This document shows positions 1-8,235 of a DNA stretch of 21,517 bases, piece by piece. The DNA comes from FLUQ01 sp031548325 (GTDB taxonomy: Bacteria > Desulfobacterota > Desulfovibrionia > Desulfovibrionales > Desulfovibrionaceae), in the NCBI GenBank assembly GCA_031548325.1, contig JAVBRE010000164.1:1-21517 (forward strand). The letters run 5' to 3'. A program made the position numbers and the translations under genes. How positions within the stretch are numbered: position 1 is the stretch's first letter; each line of letters starts with the position of its first letter. A model generated the notes under the pieces. It ran no database searches. It saw only the letters and a program-made list of their open reading frames with translations, and was not told the DNA's origin.

Positions 1-549
1 GTGGTTGAATTTGCAGCTTATGGGGACCATGCCGTCCCGCATCGTGCCCCAGCTGAGAATGGGAATGCTCTGTCCGAAAGAATGCTCGGCGGCGGATATG
101 GATTGAAAGTGAAGCCAGGGCAGGCAACTGGCGCATAAAAAGTCCTCGCCGTGCATTTCTATGGACGCGGGCGGGCCTTTTTTAGCCGTTTCGACCTTCG
201 GGGTCGCTTCCTCCGCAAATTCGGGAAAGGTGGGAGCGTATTCGCACCAGATCTCCCGAAACATTTCCTGTTCGGTCATGACGGGCGTCATGACCGCGAT
301 GCGCTCGAATTCCACAACCACTCCGTCCACGATCCGTTGCCTGACCTGCGGTACGGCATTAGCGGCGCGTAAAACGGCGTACAGCGTCAGCAGAAAAAAG
401 GACTGCTCCCGTTTTTTGGCGTAGCGGTACGCATTGTCCGCCACAACCATGACGGAAATGTTCAGACAAGGATTGTCGAATTTTTGATAAAAATCGAAAA
501 GATCCCGCCGGGCCCAGTCCTGCTTGTCGATGATGCGATATGCATTCAT
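1..549 (-). CDS. Chloramphenicol acetyltransferase-like protein (type A fold), C-terminus outside window
   Basis: The 183 visible residues match the N-terminal and central part of trimeric type-A chloramphenicol O-acetyltransferases, which move acetyl from acetyl-CoA to a hydroxyl group of the drug. Seen: an FYQKFDNPCLNIS stretch near residues 20-32, a QRIVDGVVVEFERI stretch at 71-84, an LPWLHFQS stretch at 143-150, and a final visible MVPISCKFNH. In the family the last His begins the catalytic HxxxDG motif, so the window appears to end exactly at the catalytic residue. Family members are about 210-220 residues, so little is missing. The start ATG is preceded by GAGGA at a good distance. GC content is visibly lower than in the neighbours: sampled 60-base lines have 34, 30 and 28 G/C, against 42 in a line of the adjacent gene. 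That suggests acquisition or a different expression history. Many chromosomal homologues have no proven drug activity, so the substrate is uncertain. Confidence 0.82.
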   Translation of the reverse strand, partial: MNAYRIIDKQDWARRDLFDFYQKFDNPCLNISVMVVADNAYRYAKKREQSFFLLTLYAVLRAANAVPQVRQRIVDGVVVEFERIAVMTPVMTEQEMFREIWCEYAPTFPEFAEEATPKVETAKKGPPASIEMHGEDFLCASCLPWLHFQSISAAEHSFGQSIPILSWGTMRDGMVPISCKFNH

Positions 550-625
550 GCCGTTATCCTCACAACATAGAAGCGTGTCGTTTACGTCTGGTAATTCACT
601 TATAGCAGCAAGCTGACTTACCACA

Positions 626-655
626 ATTATCAGACCCGCTGCTGCAATTTTTCAA
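626..655 (-). promoter_or_regulatory. Predicted sigma-70 promoter of the CAT-like gene
   Basis: On the minus strand TTGAAA (655-650) is followed after 18 bases by GATAAT (631-626), each 5/6 to consensus. It would give a leader of about 70 bases before the ATG at 549. A second weaker pair (TTGTGG, 16 bases, TATAAG) lies slightly downstream, so the exact promoter is uncertain. Confidence 0.45.
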
Positions 656-670
656 AGTTACAACGCGCTG

Positions 671-694
671 GAGCATTTTATACTTGAAATGCTC
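671..694. repeat. Intergenic palindrome with GAGCATTT arms
   Basis: GAGCATTT (671-678) and AAATGCTC (687-694) form a perfect 8-bp inverted repeat around an 8-base spacer. Read on the minus strand it begins GAGCATTTCA, the same ten bases that start the element at 18027. It lies between the end of the large ATPase gene and the promoter of the CAT-like gene. A transcription-termination role for the ATPase gene is possible, but there is no clear U-tract on that strand. The rest of the 550-753 gap shows nothing beyond this repeat and the promoter. Confidence 0.7.
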
Positions 695-753
695 TAAAAT
701 GCCCGGACAGATGCGAAAGGTAAAACAGGACCGCACGCCGGAAGCTACGATCT

Positions 754-3700
754 TTACTCCCGCTCGAAAACTCCGCCCCGCAGGCTGTACCGCGCGCCTT
801 GCGGAGCGGCTTTCGCCAGCATGTCTGCCGTGCCCTGATGGCAGGTGAAGAAAAGAATCTGATTCTGCGCGCTGAAATCCGCCAGAGCCCTGGCTGTATG
901 TCCGGCGCGGCGGGCGTCGAAGTTGACCAGAATGTCGTCCATGACCAGGGGCAGGGTTTCGGCCTGAGCCCCGTGGTCCTGCGCGTAGGCCAGGCGCAGA
1001 GCCAGATACAGCTGTTCGCGCGTACCCCGGCTGAGCTCGTTTTCCGGATTTTTGACCTCACCCTTGCGGGAAACGGCCCGCACGGCCTCGTCATCCAGAG
1101 ACACGGTTATGCCGCTGTAAGCCCCGTCCGTAAAGGCGGCGAACAGTTCTCCGGCAAGGCGCACCACGCCGGTCTGGCGTTCGGATTCAAAACGGCGCTT
1201 GGCGCTCAGCAGCAGTTCTTTGGCCAGGGCCAGACGCGACCATTCGTGCGCTTCGCGGCGGATTTCCTCTTTCAGGCTTTCCCGGCGGCAGAGCAGTTCC
1301 GTCAGTCCGGCTTCGCCGGTGAGCCCGTCCATGGCGGCCGCAAGGCCCCCCCGGCGCTCGGCCAGAGTCCGTTCCCGCTGCCCGGCGTCGACCAGCGCCT
1401 GTTCGTTGTCTTGAGCCTGCGCGTCCGGGGCCTCGTCAGTTTCGGCGCCGAAAGAGGCAAGCAGGTCGGCAAGGCCGAGACCGAGATCCGCCGCTTCCTG
1501 GGCCAGGCTCGCTTCCAGGCTGCTCTTCGCCGCCAGGATTTCTTCGCGCCGGGCCCACAGGCTGTGCGCGCGCCGGAAGGCTTCGGCGGAATCGCAGCCC
1601 CCCAGACGCAACAATTCCGCTATTTCCGCCTCCGTGGCGGCGACGGCGGTCTTGGCCTGAGCCAAAACGTCGCGGACCGGCGGAAGTTCCTTTTCCCGGC
1701 TGCCCCGAAGCAGTTCCGCTTCCGTGGCGGCGACGGCTTTGGCCGCGAGGTCGTCCAGCAGGATCAGAGCCGCTTCCAGCCGGGCGGCGGACCCGTCTTC
1801 AGGGTTTGCGGCCAATGCCGAGGCCGCATCCAGGCCCGCCTGTCCTTTTTCCGCATACCCGACCAGAGCCGTTGCCCGGTCGGCCAGATCACGGGCAAAA
1901 CCCGCCAGATCGCGCAACAGGTCCGCTTTGCGAGCCGTGATCCGCCGGGATTGTTCCCGGGCGTTTCTGGCCCTGGCCGCCGCATCCAGAGCCAGACGCG
2001 CCGTTTCCGGCGACAGCGCGGGCGAAAGACGGCGGGCGGCCAACCAGGCCCGCCAGGCCCGTTGCCGGGCCGCCAGGGTTTCGCGCGATGCGGCAAGAGT
2101 TTCTTCCGCTCGCGACAAAAGCCGCATCGCCTCCGCCAGCCGGGTTTCCCGCTCAAACCGCAATTCGCGCAGGCGGATGCGCGCGTGTCCGGTCTCACGC
2201 CATTCAACAAGATACTGCCGCACCGCTTCCAGCCAGGCGCCGGGCTCCGGGGCCAGGTTCGAACCCGCCTCGGGCAGGGAAGCCAGCCTGTCGGCCAGGG
2301 GCGATATGCCCAGGGCAAAGGCCCGACAGGCGTTGATGCGCTCTTCCGCATCGCGTTCTTCGGTGGCCCGGCCTTTCCAGACCGCGCGGCGGCCCGTCGC
2401 GTTGTCGATTTTTCCAAGCAGCAGGCCCAGATCTCCGGGCACCGCATCGTCCGGCAGCCCGGCCTTGGCCAGGGCGGACCGCCAGGCGGCCAGCGAGGCC
2501 TCTTCCGCTTTCACCGCCGCCGCCAGCCGCATTTTTGCGCTGTCCCCGCGTTGCTCGGCCAAAGCCAGAGCGGTCCGTTCCTGCTCCAGATAGCTAACGT
2601 CGCGTTCGCGCAGCAAAAGCAGCTCCCGCTGCCGCGTCAGATGCGTTTGCGCTTCGGCCAGCAATTCGGGCAGCAATTCGGGCAGCAGAGAAGGGTTGAC
2701 GTCGTTGTCGGGAAATAATTCCGCGCCGTCGGCCAGGGCGGCGCGCAGAGCGGCTTTCGCCTCTTCAACCAGCGCGCGGGCGGCCTGGCGGGAACGAATG
2801 AGGCGCTGCTCCATGTCCTGCCAGGCCGTATCCGGGTTTACGGCGGACGGCCGTTCGGGGCGGAAGAAAGCCAGCCCCAGCAAGACGAGGCCCAAAACCG
2901 CCTGCCCGGCTCCGGCGTAAAGCAGCAGCGACGAGGCGGAAAGAAGGCCCGCATGAACGGCCGTTCCGCAGGCGAACAGGGCCAGAAGCGCGGACAGCGC
3001 CGTAAGAGCGCGCGGGGAAAAGAGCCCGCGACCCGGCCGCCCGGAAGCGGCGGGATTTTCTTCCGACACTTTCGCGGCGTCGACGGAACGGGACAGGGTC
3101 ACCACCTCGTTCAACTGCTCGTTGACCGCCTCATGCCTGCGGCGGGCGGCATCCAGGGCGCGGGCCGCATACTGCGCGCGACGCAGCATGGCCGCCCTGG
3201 CCGCCAGATTGCCCACGTCATCCCCCGCGCCTTCGCAACCGGAAGTGATGCTTTCAACAGACAGCGCCGCCAAACGCCGCCGCGCATCCTCGCAAGCGTC
3301 CTCGGCAGCGGCGACCGCGCGGCGGGCTTCGGCAGCGTCTTCAGCCGCCGCCAGAGCGGCGTTCGCCAGGGCGGCCAAGCCGTTCCGTTCCGCCAAGGTC
3401 AGATTGAGGCGTTCCAGATCCTGCCGGGTCCAGTCCGAATGGACGGCGGCCAGGGCCTGGTCCAGGGCCTGGCCGGCGTTTCGCAGGGCAAGGGCCAGGC
3501 CGCCTGTGTTTTCGTAAGCGTCAGTCGCCCGCAGCAGCAGGCGTTGCAAATTTTCCGCCGCGTCGGGCGCGATCTCGTCCGCATCCAAAGCCTGCGCGCC
3601 GTCTTGTCCGTCGGCCAGGGCCGCCAGGGCGGCTTCGGCGGACGCGCGTTCGTTTTCGACGCGGCGTCGGGCCTCTTCCGCTCCGTCCCTGTCCCGTTCG

Positions 3701-4881
3701 GCAAGGCCCAGGTCCCGGCCCAGCCGGTCGCCTTCCTCACGCAGGGCCAGGGACAGTTCAAAACCGGCGGCGCGGGCCGCGTCCCAGCCTTCTCCCAGAG
3801 CGGCGCACTGGGTTGCGAGATCCGCGTCACAGGCCGCCTGTTCGCGGGCCAGATCCGGCAACAGCAAGGCCGCCGCCCGGATGCTCTCTTTGCGTTCCCG
3901 CAGGGCGGCCAGAGCCGGAGCGGCGCCCAGCAGGGCCGCGTCGGCCCGTTCCGCCTGTTTTGCCAGCTCATCTTCCAGGCGGACCAGGGCCTTTTCTGCC
4001 GTTGCCGCGGCCATGTGCCTGTCTTCCAGCCGTGCCTCCAGCCGGTCCAGGCGCTCGCGCCCGTCCGGGGCGAAAAGACCCGGCGTTTCGGGATGGGCGG
4101 CAAGCTGTCCTTCTGCCTCGCGCAGTGCCTGCCCACGGCGGCGCAAGGCCAGACGCCGGTCCCGGCGGCGCTGTTCCGCCTCCAGCGAGCGACGAAAGGC
4201 CCGCCCGGCTTCCAGGTCCCGGTCCACGGCGGCAAGTTCCGTTCGCAAGGCCGCGTAGCGGGCGACCTCGTTGCCTTTTTGCTCCAGATTCGCCTGCAAA
4301 GATTCCAGCTCGTCAAGCAACTGATGAATTTTCGAACGCACAACGGCTTTCGGCGCGAAAACGCGTTTCATGGACTCGTCCAGCTCTTTGAGCACCTGGC
4401 CCGGCGAACGCAGACCCGTGCCGAAAGCCGCGCCGTGCAAAGCCCCCCGCACGGCGTCTTCGCGCAGGGCGCCGAACAGCGCCAGTTCATCCAGGCTGAA
4501 GGCGAAGACCTTGTCATAAAGGTCCGCCGTGCAGCCCCGCAACAGCAGGGCCAGGTCTGAACCCGGCCGCGCCGAACCGTCGGGCGCGGTCAGGGTCGCG
4601 GGGCCGCCGTGGGGGCCGGGCCGGCGAGTCAGCCGCACAAGCCCCAGATCCTTGCTTTCAAGCAGCAGCGCGCCGCCGGACAAAGTCTTGCTGTCGGCCG
4701 CGTAGTCAATGCTGCGGCGGTTTCTGGCGTAGCCGAAAAGCATGGCCCGAAAAAAATTCAGGCAGGTGCTTTTGCCTGCCTCGTTGTCGCCCAAAAACAC
4801 ACTGATGCCCGGCGGCAGGCCGGAGACTGACTGGTTGTGCAGCACACCGAAGCGGTCGATGGAAAAATCGCGGATACGCAT
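754..4881 (-). CDS. yhaN: SbcC/YhaN-like AAA ATPase with coiled coils and central membrane helices
   Basis: This 1375-residue protein has the split ATPase layout of the SMC/Rad50/SbcC group. Walker A GDNEAGKST is at residues 31-39. Long Ala/Glu/Arg-rich coiled-coil stretches fill most of the protein. Near the C-terminus are a signature-like SRGTREQLYLALRLA (about 1283), Walker B LPLVMDDILVNFD (about 1310-1320) and an H-loop-like FFTCH. A hydrophobic double segment at about 620-673 looks like two transmembrane helices, a feature known in YhaN-type proteins and absent from SbcC. It is long compared with the roughly 960 residues of Bacillus YhaN. The likely role is an ATP-driven DNA-end processing partner of the upstream nuclease. 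I chose the start at 4881 (MRIRDFSI) because its ATG overlaps the upstream stop as TGATG and conserved sequence begins there. A start nine codons earlier would lie inside the upstream gene. Translational coupling with the nuclease gene is probable. Confidence 0.85.
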   Translation of the reverse strand: MRIRDFSIDRFGVLHNQSVSGLPPGISVFLGDNEAGKSTCLNFFRAMLFGYARNRRSIDYAADSKTLSGGALLLESKDLGLVRLTRRPGPHGGPATLTAPDGSARPGSDLALLLRGCTADLYDKVFAFSLDELALFGALREDAVRGALHGAAFGTGLRSPGQVLKELDESMKRVFAPKAVVRSKIHQLLDELESLQANLEQKGNEVARYAALRTELAAVDRDLEAGRAFRRSLEAEQRRRDRRLALRRRGQALREAEGQLAAHPETPGLFAPDGRERLDRLEARLEDRHMAAATAEKALVRLEDELAKQAERADAALLGAAPALAALRERKESIRAAALLLPDLAREQAACDADLATQCAALGEGWDAARAAGFELSLALREEGDRLGRDLGLAERDRDGAEEARRRVENERASAEAALAALADGQDGAQALDADEIAPDAAENLQRLLLRATDAYENTGGLALALRNAGQALDQALAAVHSDWTRQDLERLNLTLAERNGLAALANAALAAAEDAAEARRAVAAAEDACEDARRRLAALSVESITSGCEGAGDDVGNLAARAAMLRRAQYAARALDAARRRHEAVNEQLNEVVTLSRSVDAAKVSEENPAASGRPGRGLFSPRALTALSALLALFACGTAVHAGLLSASSLLLYAGAGQAVLGLVLLGLAFFRPERPSAVNPDTAWQDMEQRLIRSRQAARALVEEAKAALRAALADGAELFPDNDVNPSLLPELLPELLAEAQTHLTRQRELLLLRERDVSYLEQERTALALAEQRGDSAKMRLAAAVKAEEASLAAWRSALAKAGLPDDAVPGDLGLLLGKIDNATGRRAVWKGRATEERDAEERINACRAFALGISPLADRLASLPEAGSNLAPEPGAWLEAVRQYLVEWRETGHARIRLRELRFERETRLAEAMRLLSRAEETLAASRETLAARQRAWRAWLAARRLSPALSPETARLALDAAARARNAREQSRRITARKADLLRDLAGFARDLADRATALVGYAEKGQAGLDAASALAANPEDGSAARLEAALILLDDLAAKAVAATEAELLRGSREKELPPVRDVLAQAKTAVAATEAEIAELLRLGGCDSAEAFRRAHSLWARREEILAAKSSLEASLAQEAADLGLGLADLLASFGAETDEAPDAQAQDNEQALVDAGQRERTLAERRGGLAAAMDGLTGEAGLTELLCRRESLKEEIRREAHEWSRLALAKELLLSAKRRFESERQTGVVRLAGELFAAFTDGAYSGITVSLDDEAVRAVSRKGEVKNPENELSRGTREQLYLALRLAYAQDHGAQAETLPLVMDDILVNFDARRAGHTARALADFSAQNQILFFTCHQGTADMLAKAAPQGARYSLRGGVFERE
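1631..1737 (-). repeat. In-frame 17-base direct repeat inside yhaN
   Basis: The same 17 bases occur at 1631-1647 and 1721-1737, exactly 90 bases (30 codons) apart. They encode the repeated peptide AVAATEAE in a coiled-coil stretch of the large ATPase. It looks like an old internal duplication or convergent heptad coding. Confidence 0.6.
2659..2682 (-). repeat. 12-base tandem duplication inside yhaN
   Basis: CAGCAATTCGGG occurs twice in direct succession (2659-2670, 2671-2682) and keeps the frame, giving LLPELLPELL in the ATPase just after its membrane segment. A simple slippage duplication. Confidence 0.7.
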
Positions 4882-6257
4882 CAGTCGCTCTCCAGCAGGG
4901 AACAACACAGGGACCGGGCTGTGGAGAGGATTTCGCGCAGTTCTTCGTCCAGGGGCGCATCCAGCGCCTTTTTCAGGCGGCGGTGGCCGTACAGGTCAGA
5001 CAGGGCGCTTTCAGCAAGGGCGCGCAAGGTTTCGGGGTCGCCCCCGGCCTGGCCCGCCAGGCGCGCCACTTCGCCGACCAGGTCTTCGCGTTTTGCCAGG
5101 GCCGCGAAATCAAGGGCCGGGGAAGTGCGCAGAACCAGGTCTTTCAGCCAGACCTTGGGCAGACCGGCATCCGGCGCGGTTCGCGCCAGGGCGTCGCGCA
5201 GCCGTTCCAGCAGGGTTTCCAGGCTGTCTGGCCGGCGCAGCACGCGGTCAAGATCCGTGCTTCCCGCCAGGACGACCCGGCAGAACAGGGCGGCGGGCGG
5301 AAAAAAGGGGCCGGCCGGCCGGTCTTTTTCGCCGGCTTCGCGGGCCGCCTCGTCCAGGCTGCTCAAAATCGTTTGTTCCAGCGCGTCCAGGTTGACCGAA
5401 GACGCACACGCGTCCAGGTCCAGAGTCAGTTTACGCCAGCACACCGGGGCCAGGGGCACGTTGCGCACGGCACATTTTCCGTCCTCCACCCGGACCAGAA
5501 CGCAGCCGTGCGGCCCGCTTTCGTTGATATGCAGGCCCTGCACACTGCCGGGATACAGCACCAAAGGCCCGGCGGAAAGGGTCCGGCCCTGGTGCACGTG
5601 CCCCAGGGCCCAGTAGTCGAGGCCCGTGCCGGTCAGATCGGTCAGGGAACAGGGAGCATAGGGAGCGTGACCTTCCGCCGTTCCCACGCAGCAATGCAGA
5701 AGGCCGATCTGAAAGACCCCGGCCGTCAGGTCCGGGCTGAGCAGATCCGGCATTTTTCGGGCGAAGCGTTTGGCCAGATTATTTTTTTCTTTGGAATTCG
5801 TATGGCTGACGCCGTGCACCAGAGCCAGTATTTCTCCGTTCCGGCGCACCGCTTCGCTGTGCGGCGCGGGGCCGAAGACCGTGACGTTGTCCGGCCAGGC
5901 AAGGGGCAAAGGGCCGGAGGGCAAGGGGTCGTGGTTGCCGTGGGCGATAAAGACGCGCAGCCCGGCTTCGCCCAGGCGGGCGAACATGTCGCGCAGGGCG
6001 AAACGGGCGCGCAGCACGCCGTCTTCGTCGTCGTAAATGTCGCCGGCCAGCAGGAGAAAATCCGCCTTTTCCGCAAGGCAGAGCTGTTCCAGGCGCTCAA
6101 GAGCCGTAAAAGAGGCTTCGGTCAGAAGCCGGCCAGAGGGGCTTGTTTTTGCGGCGCTCCCGCCCTGCGCGAAAGTTTCGGCGGCCGATCTGTCCAGGCC
6201 GCGAAAGGGCGCGCCCAGGTGCAGGTCGGCCGCGTGAACAAAGGTGAAGGATGCCAT
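4881..6257 (-). CDS. yhaO: SbcD/Mre11-like metallophosphoesterase nuclease (YhaO type)
   Basis: The calcineurin-like phosphoesterase motifs are all visible in order: DLHLG (11-15), GDIYD (72-76), GNHD (107-110), LLH (186-188) and GHVH (219-222). These carry the residues that bind the two catalytic metals in Mre11/SbcD nucleases. The 458-residue length and the less conserved C-terminal half, which ends in a helical part after about residue 300, fit the YhaO branch. The gene is followed with a TGATG overlap by the YhaN-like ATPase, the expected partner. Together they should form a cytoplasmic ATP-dependent DNA end-processing complex analogous to SbcCD. The start is supported by the immediate MASFTFVHAADLHLG, as the motif must lie near the N-terminus. 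The ribosome-binding site before it is weak. The 175-base leader carries a large hairpin. Exact substrates and the biological role (repair or defence) cannot be told from sequence. Confidence 0.88.
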   Translation of the reverse strand: MASFTFVHAADLHLGAPFRGLDRSAAETFAQGGSAAKTSPSGRLLTEASFTALERLEQLCLAEKADFLLLAGDIYDDEDGVLRARFALRDMFARLGEAGLRVFIAHGNHDPLPSGPLPLAWPDNVTVFGPAPHSEAVRRNGEILALVHGVSHTNSKEKNNLAKRFARKMPDLLSPDLTAGVFQIGLLHCCVGTAEGHAPYAPCSLTDLTGTGLDYWALGHVHQGRTLSAGPLVLYPGSVQGLHINESGPHGCVLVRVEDGKCAVRNVPLAPVCWRKLTLDLDACASSVNLDALEQTILSSLDEAAREAGEKDRPAGPFFPPAALFCRVVLAGSTDLDRVLRRPDSLETLLERLRDALARTAPDAGLPKVWLKDLVLRTSPALDFAALAKREDLVGEVARLAGQAGGDPETLRALAESALSDLYGHRRLKKALDAPLDEELREILSTARSLCCSLLESD

Positions 6258-6325
6258 GGCCCGGTTTGTAGCACAGAGACTTGAGCGGGGAAAGATGGAA
6301 CTCCGGAAGGGTTGCGGCTGATTTT

Positions 6326-6411
6326 GGCGTCAGGCAAGGAAGGCGGCGCTTTTTGCGGCGGGAAGTGTGCTTCTTGTGTACATGACCGCCGCAAAAAAGC
6401 TGCCTGACGCC
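6326..6411. other. Large nested hairpin between the reductase gene and yhaO
   Basis: An 11-bp outer stem pairs 6326-6336 with 6401-6411 (GGCGTCAGGCA / TGCCTGACGCC). Inside it, after a one-sided bulge of 11 bases, a second stem pairs 6348-6361 with 6386-6400 with one bulged base (14 pairs). Its 24-base loop contains a 4-bp mini-hairpin (GAAG, 6362-6365; CTTC, 6370-6373). The bulge carries a GC-rich block that could compete for the inner stem. No T-run follows on either strand, so it is not a classical intrinsic terminator. It may be an mRNA-processing or attenuation structure between trxB-like and yhaO, or a small REP-like element. CCGGAAG occurs on both sides (6303-6309, 6420-6426). Confidence 0.65.
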
Positions 6412-6432
6412 GCATCACGCCGGAAGCAGCCG

Positions 6433-8073
6433 CTACCCTTTTTGCAGATCCTCGGCCACGGCAATGGCCGCCGCCGCCCCGGAACCGGTGGCGGTCACGA
6501 TCTGCCGCACCCCGCCGGTGACGTCGCCGGCCGCGTAAATGCGCGGGATGTTGGTGCGCATGCGCGCATCCACCACGATATTTTTCTCTGCGCTCAGGGT
6601 CACGCCCAGTTCCGCCGCCTGCTCGGAGTTGGGCGTCGTGCCCACGGCGATGAACACGGCGTCCAGGGCTTCTTCCCGTTCCTGCCCGGTTTTTTTGTCG
6701 CGCAGGCGTACGCCGCTGACCTTGTCTTTGCCCAGAACAGCCGCCACCTCGGTGCTCCAGTATACCGGTATCCCTTCGCGGGCCACGGAATCGGCCAGGG
6801 CCTTTTCCGCCCGGAAGGCGTCGCGGCGGTGCACGATGGTCACGTCCACGCCCAGGTTTTTCAACTGCAGGGCGTCGGTCAAGGCGGAGTTGCCCCCGCC
6901 GACCACGATGGCCTTTTTGCCTTTGTACAAATGGCCGTCGCAGTGGGCGCAATGGGTCACGCCCCGGCCGAAGAGCTCGTTTTCGCCCGGCGCGCCCAGG
7001 GGCAGCCAGTTGGCGCCCGTGGCGAAGATCAAAGCCCTGGCCCGATAAGTGCCGTCGGCGGTGAGGGCTTCCATCCTGCGGCCGATTTTGATCTCGCGCA
7101 CGCCGACCCCTTCGCGCACATAGGCATACTGCCGCGCATGGGCGGTCAGCGATTCCACCAGCTCCAGGCCGGCTATGCGGGCGAAACCGGGATAATTTTC
7201 CACCAGGGCGGTCTGGGCCACCTGGCCGCCGCAGATGCTCTTTTCCAGAACCACCACGTCCAGACCCGCGCGGGCTGCGTAAATAGCCGCCGACAAACCG
7301 GCGGGCCCGGCGCCCAGAATCAGCAGGTCCGTTTCAATGACCACGCCCCCGTCGTCTTGGGCCGCGCCGCGCGCCGCTCCGGGCGGGGCTTCTTCCGGGG
7401 CTTTCAGATGCACCAGAGTGGGAACCACCGTTTCTTCGGGCACCAGGCCGACCAGGAAGCAGCCTTCGCCGAACACCGTGTGCGGCACGGAACTGACGTT
7501 GTAGCGGGCCGCCAGATCGGGAAATTCGTCCACATTGACGCACTCCACGCGGATCAGCTCCGGCCGGGCCAGCGCGCAGCGCACGATCTGGATGACCTGG
7601 CCGGGGCAGTATGGGCAGCCGGGAGAACTGAAGACCCGCACCTCGCGCGCTTCCTTCAGATCTTTCAGCAGGGCGAGAGAAGCCGGAGAAAGCGCGTGCG
7701 CGCCTGTTCCCAGAAGCAGGATGGATTGCAGCAGGGCCTTGCCTTCCTCGCCGGCGGGCGCGCCGGTGAAACGCACGGGCGGAGGGGTTTCGGCATCCGC
7801 ATCGGCAAGAGAAAGCTCGATGGCCGGACAGAGCGTGGTTGTGTCGTCTTCGGGCACGGAACGCATTCGGGTCACGACCGTGGGGCCGATGGAACCCAGT
7901 TCCGCGCACAACTTGCGGGTAAATTCGCTGAATACGTCGTCGGCGTCCTTGCGGGTCAGACAGACCAGGCGCACCGGCCGGCTCATAGCCGAGAACTGCC
8001 CGGCAAGGGCTTTGCGGATATCAGCGGAAATCAGCGGGGCGGATGCGCCGGAAGCGTCAGATTTTGCGGGCAT
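6433..8073 (-). CDS. AhpF-like fusion: tandem thioredoxin folds plus thioredoxin reductase
   Basis: A 546-residue flavoprotein predicted to pass electrons from NAD(P)H through FAD and two dithiol centres to a protein partner. Seen: an N-terminal thioredoxin-like fold without a CxxC; a second fold with CPYC at 153-156 and a cis-proline-type SVPHTV near 195-200; then a thioredoxin reductase module with FAD-binding GAGPAG (254-259), redox CAHCDG (375-380), NADPH-binding GGGNSA (392-397) and the late FAD motif AAGD (514-517). This is the architecture of AhpF, which is 521 residues in E. coli. No ahpC or thioredoxin gene is adjacent, so the acceptor is unknown. The start at 8073 (MPAKSDAS) is chosen because GGAGG lies six bases upstream. 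The reading frame extends 16 codons further, but that start has no such site. The gene is transcribed divergently from tamA. Cytoplasmic, with no signal peptide. Confidence 0.88.
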   Translation of the reverse strand: MPAKSDASGASAPLISADIRKALAGQFSAMSRPVRLVCLTRKDADDVFSEFTRKLCAELGSIGPTVVTRMRSVPEDDTTTLCPAIELSLADADAETPPPVRFTGAPAGEEGKALLQSILLLGTGAHALSPASLALLKDLKEAREVRVFSSPGCPYCPGQVIQIVRCALARPELIRVECVNVDEFPDLAARYNVSSVPHTVFGEGCFLVGLVPEETVVPTLVHLKAPEEAPPGAARGAAQDDGGVVIETDLLILGAGPAGLSAAIYAARAGLDVVVLEKSICGGQVAQTALVENYPGFARIAGLELVESLTAHARQYAYVREGVGVREIKIGRRMEALTADGTYRARALIFATGANWLPLGAPGENELFGRGVTHCAHCDGHLYKGKKAIVVGGGNSALTDALQLKNLGVDVTIVHRRDAFRAEKALADSVAREGIPVYWSTEVAAVLGKDKVSGVRLRDKKTGQEREEALDAVFIAVGTTPNSEQAAELGVTLSAEKNIVVDARMRTNIPRIYAAGDVTGGVRQIVTATGSGAAAAIAVAEDLQKG

Positions 8074-8116
8074 GGCTTTCCTCCAGAAGCGGACATGGAT
8101 GGGGTGGCGACATGAT

Positions 8117-8146
8117 ACCATATTGCCGGAAGGCGCGGAGAGTCAA
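8117..8146 (-). promoter_or_regulatory. Possible sigma-70 promoter of the reductase fusion gene
   Basis: Minus-strand TTGACT (8146-8141) and TATGGT (8122-8117) are separated by 18 bases in the divergent 162-base gap before tamA. The leader would be about 40 bases, ending in the GGAGG ribosome-binding site at 8084-8080. The -10 box is only a fair match. I see no clear plus-strand promoter for tamA in the same gap. Confidence 0.35.
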
Positions 8147-8235
8147 GGGCTGCGGATCGTCCGGCGCGCGAAAAAGCGGATCCGCAAGCCCCGCTTCCCT
8201 CTGGCGAAAGGATTCTGATCGCGCTATGGTGCCGT

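Noticed and set aside
604..643. AGCAGC/GCTGCT inverted repeat in the CAT-like leader as an attenuator
   Set aside because: The arms are only 6 bp with a 28-base spacer, and no leader peptide was visible, so the support is too weak.
799..4560. Long plus-strand open frames opposite the large ATPase
   Set aside because: They lack ribosome-binding sites and domains, are Gln/Gly/Arg-rich, and their codons mirror those of the coiled-coil coding strand.
6367..8115. A long plus-strand open frame (582 codons) opposite the reductase fusion gene
   Set aside because: It is the mirror of a clearly conserved gene. Its protein is low-complexity Gly/Ala/His/Arg/Gln-rich with no recognisable domain, as expected from GC-rich antisense.
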